64,000 nucleotides of DNA from Heterodera schachtii (GCA_023374025.1 SIJG01000157.1:1-64000), one strand, 5' to 3'; shown: positions 1-10,595, counted from the first letter of the stretch. Notes: generated by a model not told the origin, from the sequence alone. Numbers and translations: made by a program.

Positions 1-457
1 AGGAATTGAATGAGAATAGGGGGTGTTAAGTCCGGGGAGACTCGGGGCAGAGGGCTGTGGAAAATGGCTGGAAAGGGAGCGAGGAGGGAGTGCAGAAAGC
101 AGTAAATAATAAAGAAAATATTTATTCAACAATTTAAGTTTGATGAAATGACAAAAGCGAAAGCTTTATATAGGAGATAAATGCGTGGGAGGAGCAATTT
201 AGGACAGGACAGAGTGTAGTGACGTGACTAATGCTAAATGGACAAAAATGTTCAGTGGAATGGGAACAAAACCACCATTTCAAAGATCACATTCAGTGAA
301 GTACAATGTGACATAAAATGATATGCTCACCCTAGAATTTGAAAATTACGAAAGTTCCAATAACAAAAATTGTTTGAAATTGAGCATAGCAATTCATAAT
401 GTGTCAAAACAATAAGATTTAACTCATAATTGATAATTTTTCGATTTCTCGGCAAAC

Positions 458-732
458 CTAAACCTCGGAAGGCACAAGCCATTGGATCACAAATGACCGG
501 AGTTTAACGTAAGCAATTGAGTCGAGCATTAGTCGGTAACAGTTTTCGAGTTGTTCTGCGCTTGTCAGCTTGACACACCATCAATTATCTGACAATCAAC
601 CGTGGAACTTGTGGGCAACAGATCATTAGTGACGGCGGGAGTTGAACGCCCGGAGGCAATGGAGGGACAGGAAATGCTCGAGTCCTCGTGTGCGAACCGC
701 CGGTTCGATAAGCCCATGTCGAAGCTTTCATA
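458..732 (-). CDS. 3' terminal two exons of an unrecognised gene
   Basis: Two exons can be read on the minus strand. Exon a (732-601) is 44 codons, starting YESFDMGLSNRR and ending LLPTSST, rich in Ser/Thr/Pro. A 32-bp intron (600-569, GT...AAG) follows, and exon b (568-458) is 36 codons beginning LTSAEQLENCYRLMLDSIAY and ending WLVPSEV before a TAG stop. Both are phase 0 and have balanced codon use, unlike the AT-rich DNA around them. The intron is very short, though minimal introns of this size occur in some tylenchids. Upstream exons, if any, were not found between 733 and 1470. I do not recognise the protein; it may be the tail of a real gene or a gene remnant. An open plus-strand frame over the same bases (602-826) was judged a shadow. 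Confidence 0.5.
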
Positions 733-1000
733 CTTGGCGAGCAGTTGGGGAAAAGGTTTGAGAAGGTTGAGAATTAAATATCATCATTTCGACAAAAAAT
801 TTTACAGCAAATATGCTTTGAAATAAATGGGTTTAAAAGAATTATTTTAAATAAACCAATGGATAAACGAATACTTGCCGTTCCTGCGCGATCATTACAA
901 AAATTAGCAGAAATTAAATATCATGCCCTATATGTTTATTATTAATGAAATGTTCATTTTTAACATTATTATAGTTATTAATGAAAAAAATTTAAATTCA

Positions 1001-1100
1001 ATGCGGGATTTTGCGGGATTTATACATGCGGGATCCCGTCCCGCAAAGTTTTTCAGTACCAATCCCGCGGGGATCCGCAAATTTGAAATTTCCGGGCTCT
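1001..1100. mobile_element. GCGGGATCC-word element, one end
   Basis: A GC-rich island in AT-rich DNA made of variants of GCGGGAT/ATCCCGC. Its right end, read on the minus strand, is AGAGCCCGGAAATTTC followed by AAATTTGCGGATCCC, which matches the left end of the complete element at 35266-35435. The left boundary is not clear. Confidence 0.55.
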
Positions 1101-1478
1101 AATTATTACCACAATGATTAAAACATAAAATAAAAAATATTCAGCTATTTGAAGGTGGCAAAATTGAGAAAAATTTTTTTTTAATATTTTAACCAACAAT
1201 CGACCACAATATTTAAAAAAAAATTAATTTTTAAAATTTTGGTTTCGAAATTTTGGTATAGCGTTTTTCGAGTTTCTTTTTTTTTGGATTTATCTTTTTA
1301 AGTTGAAAAATTTGAACGAAAACTCAATCTTTGTCACATTCTTATATTTTCATGGATATTTTTTTGGGAACAGAGTTTAGGGGTGTAAAATTTAAATTTT
1401 TTTTTCAAAAAACCAACAAAATTAAGCCAAATCAAAATGAGATATTTATTTTTTCAAATTTAAAATTCTTATTGATTA

Positions 1479-1667
1479 TGACTAAAAGAAAGCCGCTGCC
1501 AAGTCAAAAGCGGACTGCACTAAGGCAAATTTTGGAGAAGCAACATTTGGTCAAGGAGCGGACCAACACCAATTTGTTGGCCCAACTGCGCGAGTCGACT
1601 GCCCGTGGCCAACGCTTGGAGTTGGACTTGTTGGAGCGACTTAACATGTTAAAAACAATATTTTAGA
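1479..1667 (+). CDS. Small coiled-coil-like ORF or exon remnant
   Basis: An ATG-started frame of 62 codons. Residues from about TALRQILEKQ to LLERLNM have heptad-like leucine spacing and GC-balanced codons (CGG, CTG, GAG, CAA), whereas the flanking DNA is over 75% A+T. The last codons (LKTIF) fall into AT-rich DNA, so the true exon may end near CTTAACAT with a GTTAAA donor. It could be an exon of a gene whose other parts are not visible, or a captured gene fragment. No family is recognised. Confidence 0.35.
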
Positions 1668-2117
1668 GCTTTTTGTGTCCTTTTGTCATTTTGAGGAATT
1701 TCCTAAAATATTTTCAGATATTTACAAAAAATTTATTAACAAAAATGCAAAAAAAAAAAATGAAAATATACCCCCTGAGAATCGACCCGAAAATTTCCTG
1801 AAAAATCCCTCTTGACCGGTCTCTACTATAAAGTAGGCAATCTTTAAGAAACAGAAAAAATTATTTAAAAAAATTAATTAAATTTCAGAAAAAAATTAAG
1901 TTTACTATTATTATGCTTATTTTAATAGAAAAAATTAAAATAATAAAATGTTTTAAATTACGTAAGTCAGAATAGTATTTCAATGTTTTGTAGTTTGTTT
2001 TAACAAGAAATTGTTTTTGTGGCAGTTTTACTTCATGTTTAAATAAATGGTTACCAATAAAAAAAAATAATATTAATTTTCATTTTGTTTAAAATTTAAT
2101 TTGAGAATATTTTAAAA
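1668..2117. other. AT-rich interval, no gene seen
   Basis: Low-complexity AT-rich DNA between the small ORF and the first member of the secreted repeat family. No coding signal or clear repeat boundary was seen. Confidence 0.6.
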
Positions 2118-2827
2118 ATGAAATTATTCCCTTTAATATTTTAATTGTAATTTTAAATACCAAATTTGATCAAAATGGAACAGTGAATAAAAAGTTTCAA
2201 CAAAAGTCATTTAGTGAAATATTTGGAGAAAAATGGGAAGAAAAAGAAGAAGAAAATTTAAAAGAACAAAAAAGAAGAGAAATAATTGGAAAATATTATA
2301 AAATAAAAGAGAAAATAAAACAAAAAGGAAGAAAATATTCAGCAAAAGAATGGGATAAAATTTATTCGAAAATCGCAAAAAAATTGGGGACAAATCGAAA
2401 TAAAATTCAAAAATGGATAAAAGAATTGGGGCTTAACCAAAAATTACAAAAAAGCTATAAATCAAAAACTGATGAACAAAAATTGAGCTTAATAAAGAAA
2501 TTTATTGAAATGTCAAATGAATTTAAGAAAAAAAGAAAATATTCTTTAAAAGAATGGAACCAAAATTATGCCGAATTTTGTAAGAAAATCGGAGTTGGCT
2601 ATGGAACAATTTGCAGATGGAAGAAACAATTTGGTATTCGATGTAAGAGAATAACGGAGAAAGAAAAAAAAGAAAAAATGAAAAATTATTGGCAAATAAA
2701 AAAAGAAAAGCCAAAAATGAGTGACAGAGAAATTGCAAAAATATTGGAAATTAATAGAAAAAATATAACAAATTGGATGAAACAATTTGGAGAAGAAATG
2801 TTTCAGAAGATAGCTGAAGAAGAGTGA
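2118..2827 (+). pseudogene. Secreted HTH-repeat family, copy A (leader frameshifted)
   Basis: The body from 2183 is a clean 214-codon frame carrying all three repeats: A (YYKIKEKI...IKELGLNQK), B (KFIEMSNEFK...WKKQFGIR) and C (NYWQIKKEKPKMSDREIAKI...WMKQFGEEMF). The expected initiator is the ATG at 2118, giving MKLFPLIF, but the leader then loses frame relative to the body (in-frame stop TAA at about 2142), so the signal peptide is not joined to the repeats. The codon at 2183 is GTG, which nematodes are not known to use as a start. The body itself shows no stop, which suggests recent inactivation or a one-base sequencing error. Composition is extremely A-rich (AAA for Lys, GAA for Glu). Tail-to-tail with copy B, 21 bp apart. 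Confidence 0.6.
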
Positions 2828-2848
2828 TTTTTGATTATGCTTTTCAAT

Positions 2849-3226
2849 TTAAATATTCTTTCGGTGCCTTTTTAAATTAATTAAATTTCTTTCTCTTTTT
2901 CCTAATTTAGATCGTTCTGACTTTTTATATTTTCCTGATTTTGTATACACCCCTAAAAATTTTTTCGCTATTTTACTATCAATTTTCTTCCGTTTAATAT
3001 TTGAATATTTCTTTTCTTTTTCCATTATTTTCTCTTTTATTTTATAGAATTTGCCAATTATTTCTCTTCTTTTCTGTTTTTCCAAATTTTCTCTCTTTTT
3101 CCTCCCATTTTTCTCCAAATATTTCATCAAATTCTGTTGCAAATTTTTCTTTTTTGGTTCAACATAATTAATTTTTATTAAGACGATCAAAATTGAAATG
3201 AAATAAAATATTTGGCATAATTTCAT
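2849..3226 (-). pseudogene. Secreted HTH-repeat family, copy B (short, frameshifted)
   Basis: Starts with an intact signal-peptide-like leader (MKLCQIFYFISILIVLIKIN). After LQQN the frame shifts, so the usual FDEIFGEKWEE box is read as LMKYLEKNG. It returns to frame at KRREIIGKFYKIKEKI, at the start of repeat A, and shifts again after IAKKF. Repeats B and C are absent. The shared upstream module lies at 3227-3475. A truncated pseudogene is the simplest reading, although it remains open for 125 codons. Confidence 0.55.
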
Positions 3227-3479
3227 TTAAAGATGGTATATTTCTAAAAATAAATTAAATATTAAAACATTAAAAATGAATTTATTATTTAATTTGAAAG
3301 TAATTATTCATGACAATTACATATATAATTAATATATTTTCTCTCTATATTTTAAGATTGTAAATTAATTAAAATAAAATAAAGTAATTCGACGATTAAA
3401 TAAACAGTTTTATTCTACTGATGAAAAAATATTTTTTATTTCCTACTTTAATTACAATTTTGATGACAAAAGTAGAGTA

Positions 3480-4555
3480 GAAATATAATTATTCTAAATA
3501 ATTCCTATTTGAAAATGCATAATATTTTCAAAATGTTAAATAACAAATCGCCAAGTAAAGAAGAAAATTTTTTAATAAAAAATTGGATATTTCCTGATTA
3601 GGCAAAAATCGTGCAAAAATAATTATCTCATTTTCTTTTAAAACAGAAATAATTAAAAAATTTAGTAAATTATGGATGATTTTTCACTGAATAGTATTTT
3701 TTATTTTTTTACTTAAAAATAAATTAAGAAATAAACGAATTAATTCTTACTTAAATCTTTGAATAAATTAATTTTATTTAGAATTTTTTTATTATGAAAA
3801 ATGCCAATTTTTTCTTCCATTTAATGATTTTTTGATAAGTTTTCAATAATTTTTCGATTTCTGCAGCCACTCTGATTTATCTGAATGCTTTTTGCATATT
3901 TTCTTATTTTCTCAGAATCAACCAAATTTAATCTGTCTGATATCCATTCGATAGTTACGAGGGTTCTCTAATATCCATAAATTCCGAAGACATTGTTACG
4001 GATTCCAATTTGCCCAATAACAATTTAATACCCTTTTTTAACCATAAATTACCCAAAAAAGCAAAAGGAATAGAAATTGAAAATTTGAGTTTAACCTTGA
4101 AATAACAAAAATGGTAACATCAACTAATTAAAGAAATACTGCTTGGTGTTCGAATTCGGCTGATGAATGAAGGAGAATAAGCAGGAGGGACAGAAACAGG
4201 GGGGAATTTTAGAGACAGGAGTTTGCTAAACGGAGGAGGAGGAGGAAAGGGGAAAAAGAGACGAAGTGCTACTTCGAGGGACGGGAATAATCACAGTAAA
4301 GGGATTTGAGGAGAAAGGGCGAACATTGTACGGGGGGGTTGAACAGAGCCGAAAATTTGGGCGAATAGCTACGTGGTCGAATTTGGTGGCTTGAAACCAT
4401 ACGAAAAGCCAATTTGGTTATGATAATTAGCAATGACGCAAGTTCTGAAAATTTGTGGAAATATTATCGCCTAATTGCCTGTTTAATCGTTGCTTTTAGT
4501 TTGTCAAAAAATGACATTTGGTAATAATTGGCATGGTCAAAAACAGCCGAAAATT
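3480..4555. other. Intergenic interval with a purine/GC-rich patch
   Basis: AT-rich to about 4130; then 4139-4400 is purine- and G-rich (gagga, gggac and a run of seven G) with no frame I trust. No RNA gene or transposon end was recognised. Confidence 0.5.
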
Positions 4556-4714
4556 AGTGCGACAATTATTGCCAATTTTCGGAAGCGCTTTGATGCTTTT
4601 ATATTGGCCAATGGGGGAATTTTCGAACATTTGTTGTGATTTTTTATTCAATTACTCTAAAAAATTGTTTGTTATGTATTAAATGGGTATGAAAATTCTA
4701 AAATCATCCGTTTT
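4555..4714. repeat. 3' flank shared with copy H
   Basis: Read on the minus strand, 4640-4556 (GAAAATTCCCCCATTGGCCA ... GCGCTTCCGAAAATTGGCAA) matches 15489-15550, which follows copy H on the plus strand. Duplication therefore carried 3' flanking DNA together with the gene. Confidence 0.75.
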
Positions 4715-5393
4715 TCAATTCTCAAACATTTCTTCCCCAAATTGTTTCTTCCAATTATAAATATTCTGATTTGAAGTGTTCACAATTTTAGCAATTTCAT
4801 TATCACTCATTTTTGGATTTTCTCTTTTTATTTGCCAATATTTTTTAATTTCTCCATTTTTTTCTTTCTCCGTTATTTTACTACTAATGCCAAATTGTTT
4901 CTTCCATTTCATAATTATTCCTCGGCTAATTCCAATTTTCTTAAAAATTTTGGCATAATTTTGTTTCCATTCTTTTGTTGAATATTTTCCTTTTTGTTTA
5001 AATTCATTTGTCATTTCAATAAATTTTTGAACAATTTCAAATTTTTCTTCATCAGTTGTGATTTATAGCTTTTCTGTACTTTTTGATTAAGTCCCAATTC
5101 TTTAATCCATTTTTGAATTTTATTTCGATTTGTCCCTAATTTTTTCGCTATTTCTGAATTAATTTTATTCCATTCTTTTGCTGAATATTTTCTTCCTTTT
5201 CCCCTTTATTTTTTCTTTTATTTTATAATATTTTTGAATTATTCTCTTTTTTCTTCCAGTTTTTCGTCTTCTTTTTCTTCCCATTTTTCTCCAAATATTT
5301 CTTCAAATGTTTGCTGTTGCAATTTTTTATCCACTGATCCACCATAATTAATATTAATTAGACGATCAAAATTAAAATTAGGCATAATTTCAT
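4715..5393 (-). pseudogene. Secreted HTH-repeat family, copy C
   Basis: The leader starts at the ATG at 5393 and is nearly identical to copy F, but one C is missing in the GATCGTCCTAATT stretch, which creates an in-frame TAA after MKLCLILILIV. The FGEKWEEKEDEKLEEK box and repeat A follow with more indels (around 5045-5060 and 5195-5240). Repeats B and C are then open for 99 codons (5014-4715), ending KKQFGEEMFEN. That is the best preserved C-terminus in the window and shows what repeat C should look like: KYWQIKRENPKMSD, a helix-turn-helix, then WKKQFGEEMF. Copy C is a pseudogene as read, and is very close to copies F and H in sequence and flanks. Confidence 0.65.
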
Positions 5394-5610
5394 TTTTAAA
5401 AAGGTATATTTCTAAAAACAAATAAATTTAAAACATTAAAAAATGAATTTCTTATTTTAATTTGACAGCATATTATTCATGGCAAATAGATTTATATAAT
5501 TAATATATTTTCTCAAAATAAATAATTTTAAGAAGATTTCCACGATTAAATAAAAAATTTTATCCCTACTGATCAAAAAATATTTTTTATTCCTACTTTC
5601 ATTGCATTCT
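5394..5610 (-). promoter_or_regulatory. Conserved upstream module of copy C
   Basis: Read on the minus strand it is nearly the same as the DNA upstream of copy F: ATGAAAGTAGG, GATCAGTAGGGATAAAA, TTTAATCGTGGAA, TTGCCATGAATAATATGCTG and TTTGTTTTTAG then AAATATACC before the ATG. The TTTTTAG about 20 bp before the start looks like a 3' splice site for a 5'UTR intron or a spliced leader. Confidence 0.55.
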
Positions 5611-6060
5611 AATTGAATTGATCGGCTTTTCATCATGAACCATTCATTTTTGTACATTTCTCGGATAGCATCTCTAAATGAATTAAGTATTTTTTAATTT
5701 TTTTAAATAAAATATTAAAAATTAGGTACATTTTCTTAGTCCTCCTCGTGCTTCTCCAGTCTCTGATGTGGTTTCGGCCAATCTCATTATGGCGGCTTGT
5801 TCCTTGACTTGATGACTTCTTTTAGAATTCCCAAATTTCGACTTTCTCATGGATTGTGTAGGCACGCGTTTGCGTTTTGTGTGTAAGGCCAATTCCAGAA
5901 TGTAGTTGTTCTCCTGAGTGACAAGCTGTTCATTTAGGAAAGTGTCAATGTGTCGTTGATTCTGGTGTCATGACGATTTTCCATTTGGTCGAGCACACCG
6001 TCATCGTCGAGCCAGCAGCAACATCAGATTATTTTTGAGCCCGAGTCCTTTTCTCCATCA
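5595..6060 (-). pseudogene. Fragment of an unrecognised gene, duplicated at 17.8-18.1 kb
   Basis: Minus-strand coding relics with GC-balanced codons: DDDGVLDQMENRHDTRINDT, a frame slip, DTFLNEQLVTQENNYILELA, HTKRKRVPTQSM, SHQVKEQAAIMRLAETTSE, TGEARG, then an AT-rich intron and an exon reading AIREMYKNEWFMMKSRSIQ. The last exon runs straight into the upstream module of copy C, replacing its expected splice donor. The plus-strand relative at 17860-18085 keeps the same exon-intron-exon order and a proper donor (GTAAGC). The parental gene is not recognised. The slips show this copy is not functional. Confidence 0.5.
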
Positions 6061-6119
6061 AGTGAAAAAGGAGCAGTACTTGATGATTTTTAAAAATAAA
6101 AATTTGGCATTTGTAAATA

Positions 6120-6279
6120 TGAATTAATTTTTGAATAATTATATTTCTACTTTACTTTTGTCATCAAAAGTGCAATGAAAGTAGGGAATAAAAAAAAAAT
6201 TTTTTTTTTTGATCAGTAGTAAAAATGTTTATTTAATTGAGGAATTACTTTATTTTATTATTTTATTATAATTTATTTA
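6120..6279 (+). promoter_or_regulatory. Upstream module of copy D, first part
   Basis: CTACTTTACTTTTGTCATC, CAATGAAAGTAGGGAATAAA and GATCAGTAG match the module before copy F. The continuation (AAAATATATTAATTATAA..., from about 6895) is separated from it by the element at 6280-6882. Confidence 0.6.
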
Positions 6280-6882
6280 GTGTTTTTTTCCTGGATTCTC
6301 CATAGCCTAATTAGTAGGAAAAACACTTTCTTTTTTGTGTTTGCGAACAAAAATCGGGACTTTTATTTACATATTTTTACATATTTTGGGATTTTTCTAC
6401 ATATTACATATGTACATATTTTCTTACATATTTTGGACTTTTTCGCATTTTTTGTACATATTTTGCAATTTTTGAGGCTTTCTTAAGGAAATTTTATTAA
6501 ATGCCACCAAAAATCCAAAATTTCGAAATTTTTCATACATATTTTGAGAATTTATAGAAATTTTTTGTGGAAAGTTAAAATTTTTCTTTGAAATGTGCCC
6601 CAAAAAATAGTCTTTTTTTCAAAAATGGAATCAAAAATTAATTTTTAAAATACGAAAAGGTGATTATTCTAAGCCTATTTTGGTCATTTTTATGGAGATT
6701 TGTGCCAATTTCACCCTTTAGAAAGAATATTTTTCCAAAAAGACACCTTTTAAAAAATTTTATTTACATATTTTAGTACAATTTGGAGGTTTTAGTACAT
6801 ATTTCATACATATTTTAGCATTTTTTATACATATTTTATTTACATATTTCGCGATTTTTCTTACATAAAAAAAGAATCCCTG
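6280..6882. mobile_element. ACATATTTT-word insertion
   Basis: About 600 bp rich in ACATATTTT variants, splitting the conserved upstream module of copy D. The right end read inward is CAGGGATTCTTTTTTTATG and the left end has CTGGATTC, a plausible degenerate hAT-like terminal pair. No clear target-site duplication was found. Confidence 0.45.
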
Positions 6883-7007
6883 ATAATTAGTGAAAAAATA
6901 TATTAATTATAATGTGTTTGCCAGGAATAATATGCGATCAAATTAAATAAACAACCATTTTTATGTTTTAATATTTAATTTGTTTTTAGAAATGTCTCTT
7001 CTTTAAA

Positions 7008-7713
7008 ATAAAATTATACCAAATATTTTATTTTATTTTAATTTTGATCGTCTTAATAAAAATTAATTATGCTGAAGCAAAAAAGAAAAATTTGCAAAAG
7101 GAATCATTGGATGAAATATTTGGAGAAAAATGGGAAGAAAAACAACGAAATGAGAAGAAAAAAAAGAGAAATAATTGAGAAATATTATAAAATAAAAGAA
7201 AAAATAAAGAAAACGGGAAGAAAATTCCCAAGCAATGAATGGAATAAAATCGAAGTAAAAATCGCGAAAAAATTGGGAACAAATCGACACAAAATTTATG
7301 AATCCATTAAAGAATTGGGCCTTAATCAAAAACAATATAAAAACTACAAATCAAAAACTTATGAACAAAAATTTTAATTGTGCAGATTTATTGAAATGAC
7401 CAAAGAATATAAGCAAAAAAGAAAATATACGAAAAAACAATGGCAACAAAAATTATGCCGAAATTTTTAAGAAAATCGGAGTAAGCCATGGAACAATTAC
7501 GAAATGGAAGAAACAATTTGGCATTACCTGTAAAATAACGGAGAAAGAAAAAAATAGAAAAAATGAAAATTTATTGGCAAATAAAAAAGAAAACCCGAAA
7601 ATGAGTGACAAAGAAATTGGAAAAATTGTGAACACTTCTCAACGGAATATTTCCAATTGGAAGAAACAATTTGGAGAAGAAATCTTCAGAGAACAGCAGA
7701 AGAAGAAGAGTAA
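7008..7713 (+). pseudogene. Secreted HTH-repeat family, copy D
   Basis: The initiator appears as ATA at 7008, followed by a leader in frame (KLYQIFYFILILIVLIKINY) and EIFGEKWEEK. An extra A in a purine run near 7160 then shifts the frame. Repeat A (YYKIKEKIKKTGRKF ... IKELGLNQK), repeat B (QNYAEIFKKIGVSHG ... WKKQFGI) and repeat C (MSDKEIGKIVNTSQRN ... WKKQFGEE) are recognisable in alternating frames up to about 7700. Lost start codon plus several indels make this a pseudogene. Confidence 0.6.
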
Positions 7714-8690
7714 TTTATTGTGATTTTCAATTTAAAATATTCTTTTTGGTGCTTTTTTCTTTTTTAATTATGCTAATTTTATTTATAAATTTATTTTCTG
7801 ATTGTCCCCAATTTTTAGCTTAAAGTATTTTAAGTTAAAAATATGTAATCAGTCTTAGAGTTTTTTTTGTCCTCATATTTAAAAATTTAATAAAGTTTTT
7901 TTTAATATAAATTTTCAGGACTAATACAGAAAACCTTGTTTTCACCATCCTTCGATCTATGCAAAAATTTGGATAATTTCATGTGTTGTTCTTGACAGAT
8001 ATTTTATTAATTTGCTTTTTAAAATGAAGAAAAAATTGCTGAAATTGTAATTTTTAAATATATTTTATTAGTTTTTTTAATATTTTATTTCAAGAATGCG
8101 AAAATTTTAGTTTAACTTATAACCATTATTGTTCGGTGTTCGGGAAAATTATCAATGAAAAGTTTAAATTAAAAAAAATTTTTAAATGGGTATTCCTAAT
8201 TGATTTGGTTGTATAATGATTGTTCTCACTCAACCTCTAATCCCATTTTGTAAGATAGCCATTTTTCACATTTATATATGAGGCATGAGTCTTTTGAAAA
8301 TTCACGAAAATAAGTAAATCTAATAAATATTTTACAAAAAGCCAAAATAATGGAACATTGGAAAACGAAAAGATGTTTGCGACAAAATTAATAAAAATAA
8401 ATTGTGGTGAAAACATTCAATTCTTAGGCGTATTTTTGTAAAAAAAAGGCTGAAACTTTTTGTTTTATTTTTTTGTATTTCGTATATTTTATAATTTAAT
8501 TAAAGGTCGTTGATGATGAAGCTTTAGAGAAAAAAGTGAAATTTTGTATACAAAAAGAAGTTTTAAAAAAGTACGGTTTTTCCGCACCCTATAAGAAAAA
8601 ATGAAAATATTTTTTAGAAATTAATGAAATTATTCTTTCATTGTTATTTTTATTATTGTCATGGATTTTTCAAGTGGTTTTCTGAATGTA
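7714..8690. other. AT-rich intergenic interval
   Basis: No gene, RNA or repeat boundary was recognised; homopolymer-rich AT DNA. Confidence 0.55.
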
Positions 8691-8694
8691 AATG

Positions 8695-8895
8695 CGTTAA
8701 ACCATCGTTTAGGCCTCGTGTACGGGTCGGACCCATATATGGGTTTTTACGGGTCCGTCTCCGTATTTTTTCGGCCGATACGGACTTATACGGAGTAAGG
8801 GTTTTACGGGTTTGTAGTCCGTAAGTCCGTGTCGTATGGGTGCCTAGTCCGTAGTCATGGTCCGGGTCCGTACAACTCCTAATACGGACTACGGA
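8695..8895. mobile_element. TACGG-word element
   Basis: A GC-rich island built from TACGG/CCGTA variants (TACGGGTC, CCGTATT, TACGGAG). Ends are loosely inverted: TAGGCCTCGTGTACGGGTC on the left and, read inward from the right, TAGGAGTTGTACGGACC. No target-site duplication was seen, so the transposon assignment rests on resemblance to the other word-permuted elements. Confidence 0.4.
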
Positions 8896-9234
8896 ATATT
8901 TTTTCTGACGTTTTTTTAAGGTGAAATTAAGTACATTTTAAATTTAGTGCAGCAAATTCGCCAAAATATTGAAATTGGGGGGTTACTTATGAAAATTTTC
9001 GGTGAAAATCAAAGAAGCACTGATAAATATGTGAAAACAAAATTCATGTATCTGATAAAAAGCGCAAATTTGGTCATTTTTGATAAAATCTGTTAACAAA
9101 TTGCGACCAAATTTTGAAAATTTTCCCGGCGGTGGTTATTATTTGGAAAATCTCAGAACATTTCAAAGAAAAAATTTATAAAATTAATTGAAAAAGAACA
9201 AGCAAATCATTCTTTGTCCTTCTGCTGTTCTCTG

Positions 9235-9645
9235 AAACATTCATCTCCAAATTGTTTCTTCCATTTATAAATGCTTTTTTGGTGAATTTCGAATATTTTT
9301 GCAATCATTTCGTCACTCATTTTTGGATTTTACTTTGATTAAGCCCAATTCTTTAATCCATTTTTTTAATGTAATTACTGTTTGTCCCTAATTTTTTCGC
9401 TATTTTTGAATTAATTTTTTCCATTCTTTTGTTGAATATTTTCTTCCTTTTTGCTTTATTATTTTTTTTTATTTTATAAAATTTATGAATTATTTCTTCT
9501 CGGTTATTTACAGCGAATGCCAAATTTTGTCTTCCATTTTTCAATTGTTCTATAGCCAACTCCAATTTTCTTACAAATTGTATCATAATTTAATATTTTC
9601 TTTTAAATTCATTTTCATTTTTATGAATTTTTGTATAATCTCAGG
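9235..9645 (-). pseudogene. Secreted HTH-repeat family, copy E (rearranged)
   Basis: Relics on the minus strand lie in the order repeat B (about 9640-9505), repeat A (9486-9340: FYKIKKNNK ... IAKKLGTNSNYIKKMD), repeat C (9335-9235: MSDEMIAKIFEIHQ ... WKKQFGDECF). The normal order is A, B, C, so parts were shuffled or a second fragment was joined. The junction near 9337 runs directly from repeat C into LGLNQ of repeat A. No leader is attached. Confidence 0.55.
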
Positions 9646-9739
9646 TATTTTTTCTTTATTACTTCGGGATTTTACATTGGCACATAAAAAAAAAATAAAT
9701 ATTAGGCATTTTTAAATAAGAATTATTTTTGAAGAATTA

Positions 9740-9980
9740 TATTTCTACTCTACTTTTGTAATCAAAATTGCAATGAAAGTAGGGAATAAAAAAATATTTT
9801 TTGATCAGTAGGGATAAATTTTTATTTAATCGTGGAAATCTTCTTAAAATTATTTATTTTGAGAAAATATATTAATTATATAAATCTATTTGCCATGAAT
9901 AATATGCTGTCAAATTAAATAAGAAATTCATTTTTTAATGTTTTAAATTTATTTGTTTTTAGAAATATACCTTTTTAAAA
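9740..9980 (+). promoter_or_regulatory. Conserved upstream module of copy F
   Basis: The most complete copy of the module. In order: CTACTCTACTTTTGTAATC, CAATGAAAGTAGGGAATAAA, TTTTTTGATCAGTAGGGATA, TTTATTTAATCGTGGAA, TTTTGAGAAAATATATTAAT, TTGCCATGAATAATATGCTG, TTTGTTTTTAG|AAATATACC, then the ATG at 9981. TACTTT and AAAGTA near its start form a small inverted repeat. Shared with copies B, C, D, H and I and with orphan modules at 14036 and 15549. It may be a promoter plus 5'UTR carried with the gene, or the terminal part of a mobile unit. Confidence 0.6.
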
Positions 9981-10595
9981 ATGAAATTATGCCTAATTTT
10001 AATTTTGATCGTCCTAATTAATATTAATTATGGTGGATCAGTGGATAAAAAATTGCAACAGCAAACATTTGAAGAAATATTTGGAGAAAAATGGGAAGAA
10101 AAAGAAGACGAAAAACAGGAAGAAAAAATAGAAAAAATTGCAAAATTTTATAAAATAAAAGAAAAAATAAAGGAAAAAGGAAAAAAATATTCAACAAAAG
10201 AATGGAATAAATTTAATTCAGAAATAGCGAAAAAATTAGGGACAAATCGAAATAAAATTCAAAAATGGATTAAAGAATTGGGACTTAATCAAAAAGTACA
10301 GAAAAGCTATAAATCAACAACTGATGAAGAAAAATTTGAAATTGTTCAAAAATTTATTGAAATGACAAATGAATTTAAACAAAAAGGAAAATATTCAACA
10401 AAAGAATGGAAACAAAATTATGCCAAAATTTTTAAGAAAATTGGAATTAGCCGAGGAATAATTATGAAATGGAAGAAACAATTTGGCATTAGTAGTAAAA
10501 TAACGGAGAAAGAAAAAATAGAAAAAATGAAAACGTATTGGCAAATAAAAAGAGAAAACCCAAAAATGAGTGATAAAAATCCATTAAAAATTTAA
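9981..10595 (+). CDS. Secreted HTH-repeat protein, copy F (best preserved)
   Basis: 204 codons, uninterrupted. Residues 1-19 (MKLCLILILIVLININYGG) form a signal peptide. Residues 30-50 hold the family box EIFGEKWEEKEDEK. Repeat A spans about 54-105 and repeat B about 121-172; each has a lead helix, a YS.KEW motif, then a helix-turn-helix-like core (IAKKLGTNRNKIQKWIKELG and its B counterpart ending WKKQFG). Repeat C starts at about 183 (TYWQIKRENPKMSD) and breaks off into NPLKI-stop, so the third helix-turn-helix is lost. Lys+Glu content is very high. Predicted role (inference): an exported basic protein that could bind nucleic acid, perhaps a parasitism effector. Domesticated transposase-type HTH is an alternative origin. 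No family name is known to me. The AAA/GAA-rich codons differ sharply from the P450 and zinc-finger genes here. Confidence 0.65.
   Translation: MKLCLILILIVLININYGGSVDKKLQQQTFEEIFGEKWEEKEDEKQEEKIEKIAKFYKIKEKIKEKGKKYSTKEWNKFNSEIAKKLGTNRNKIQKWIKELGLNQKVQKSYKSTTDEEKFEIVQKFIEMTNEFKQKGKYSTKEWKQNYAKIFKKIGISRGIIMKWKKQFGISSKITEKEKIEKMKTYWQIKRENPKMSDKNPLKI

Noticed and set aside
602..826. 74-codon plus-strand ORF
   Set aside because: The minus strand reads as two phase-matched exons with a splice pair and a more natural composition; the plus frame runs off into AT-rich DNA.
2183..2185. GTG as start codon of copy A
   Set aside because: Nematode nuclear genes start with ATG; the aligned leader begins at the ATG at 2118 and is out of frame.
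2118..10595. Bacterial contamination or an insertion sequence as the source of the HTH-repeat family
   Set aside because: The copies are dispersed among nematode-like introns and repeats, carry eukaryote-style leaders with a TTTTTAG site, and show no transposase catalytic domain.
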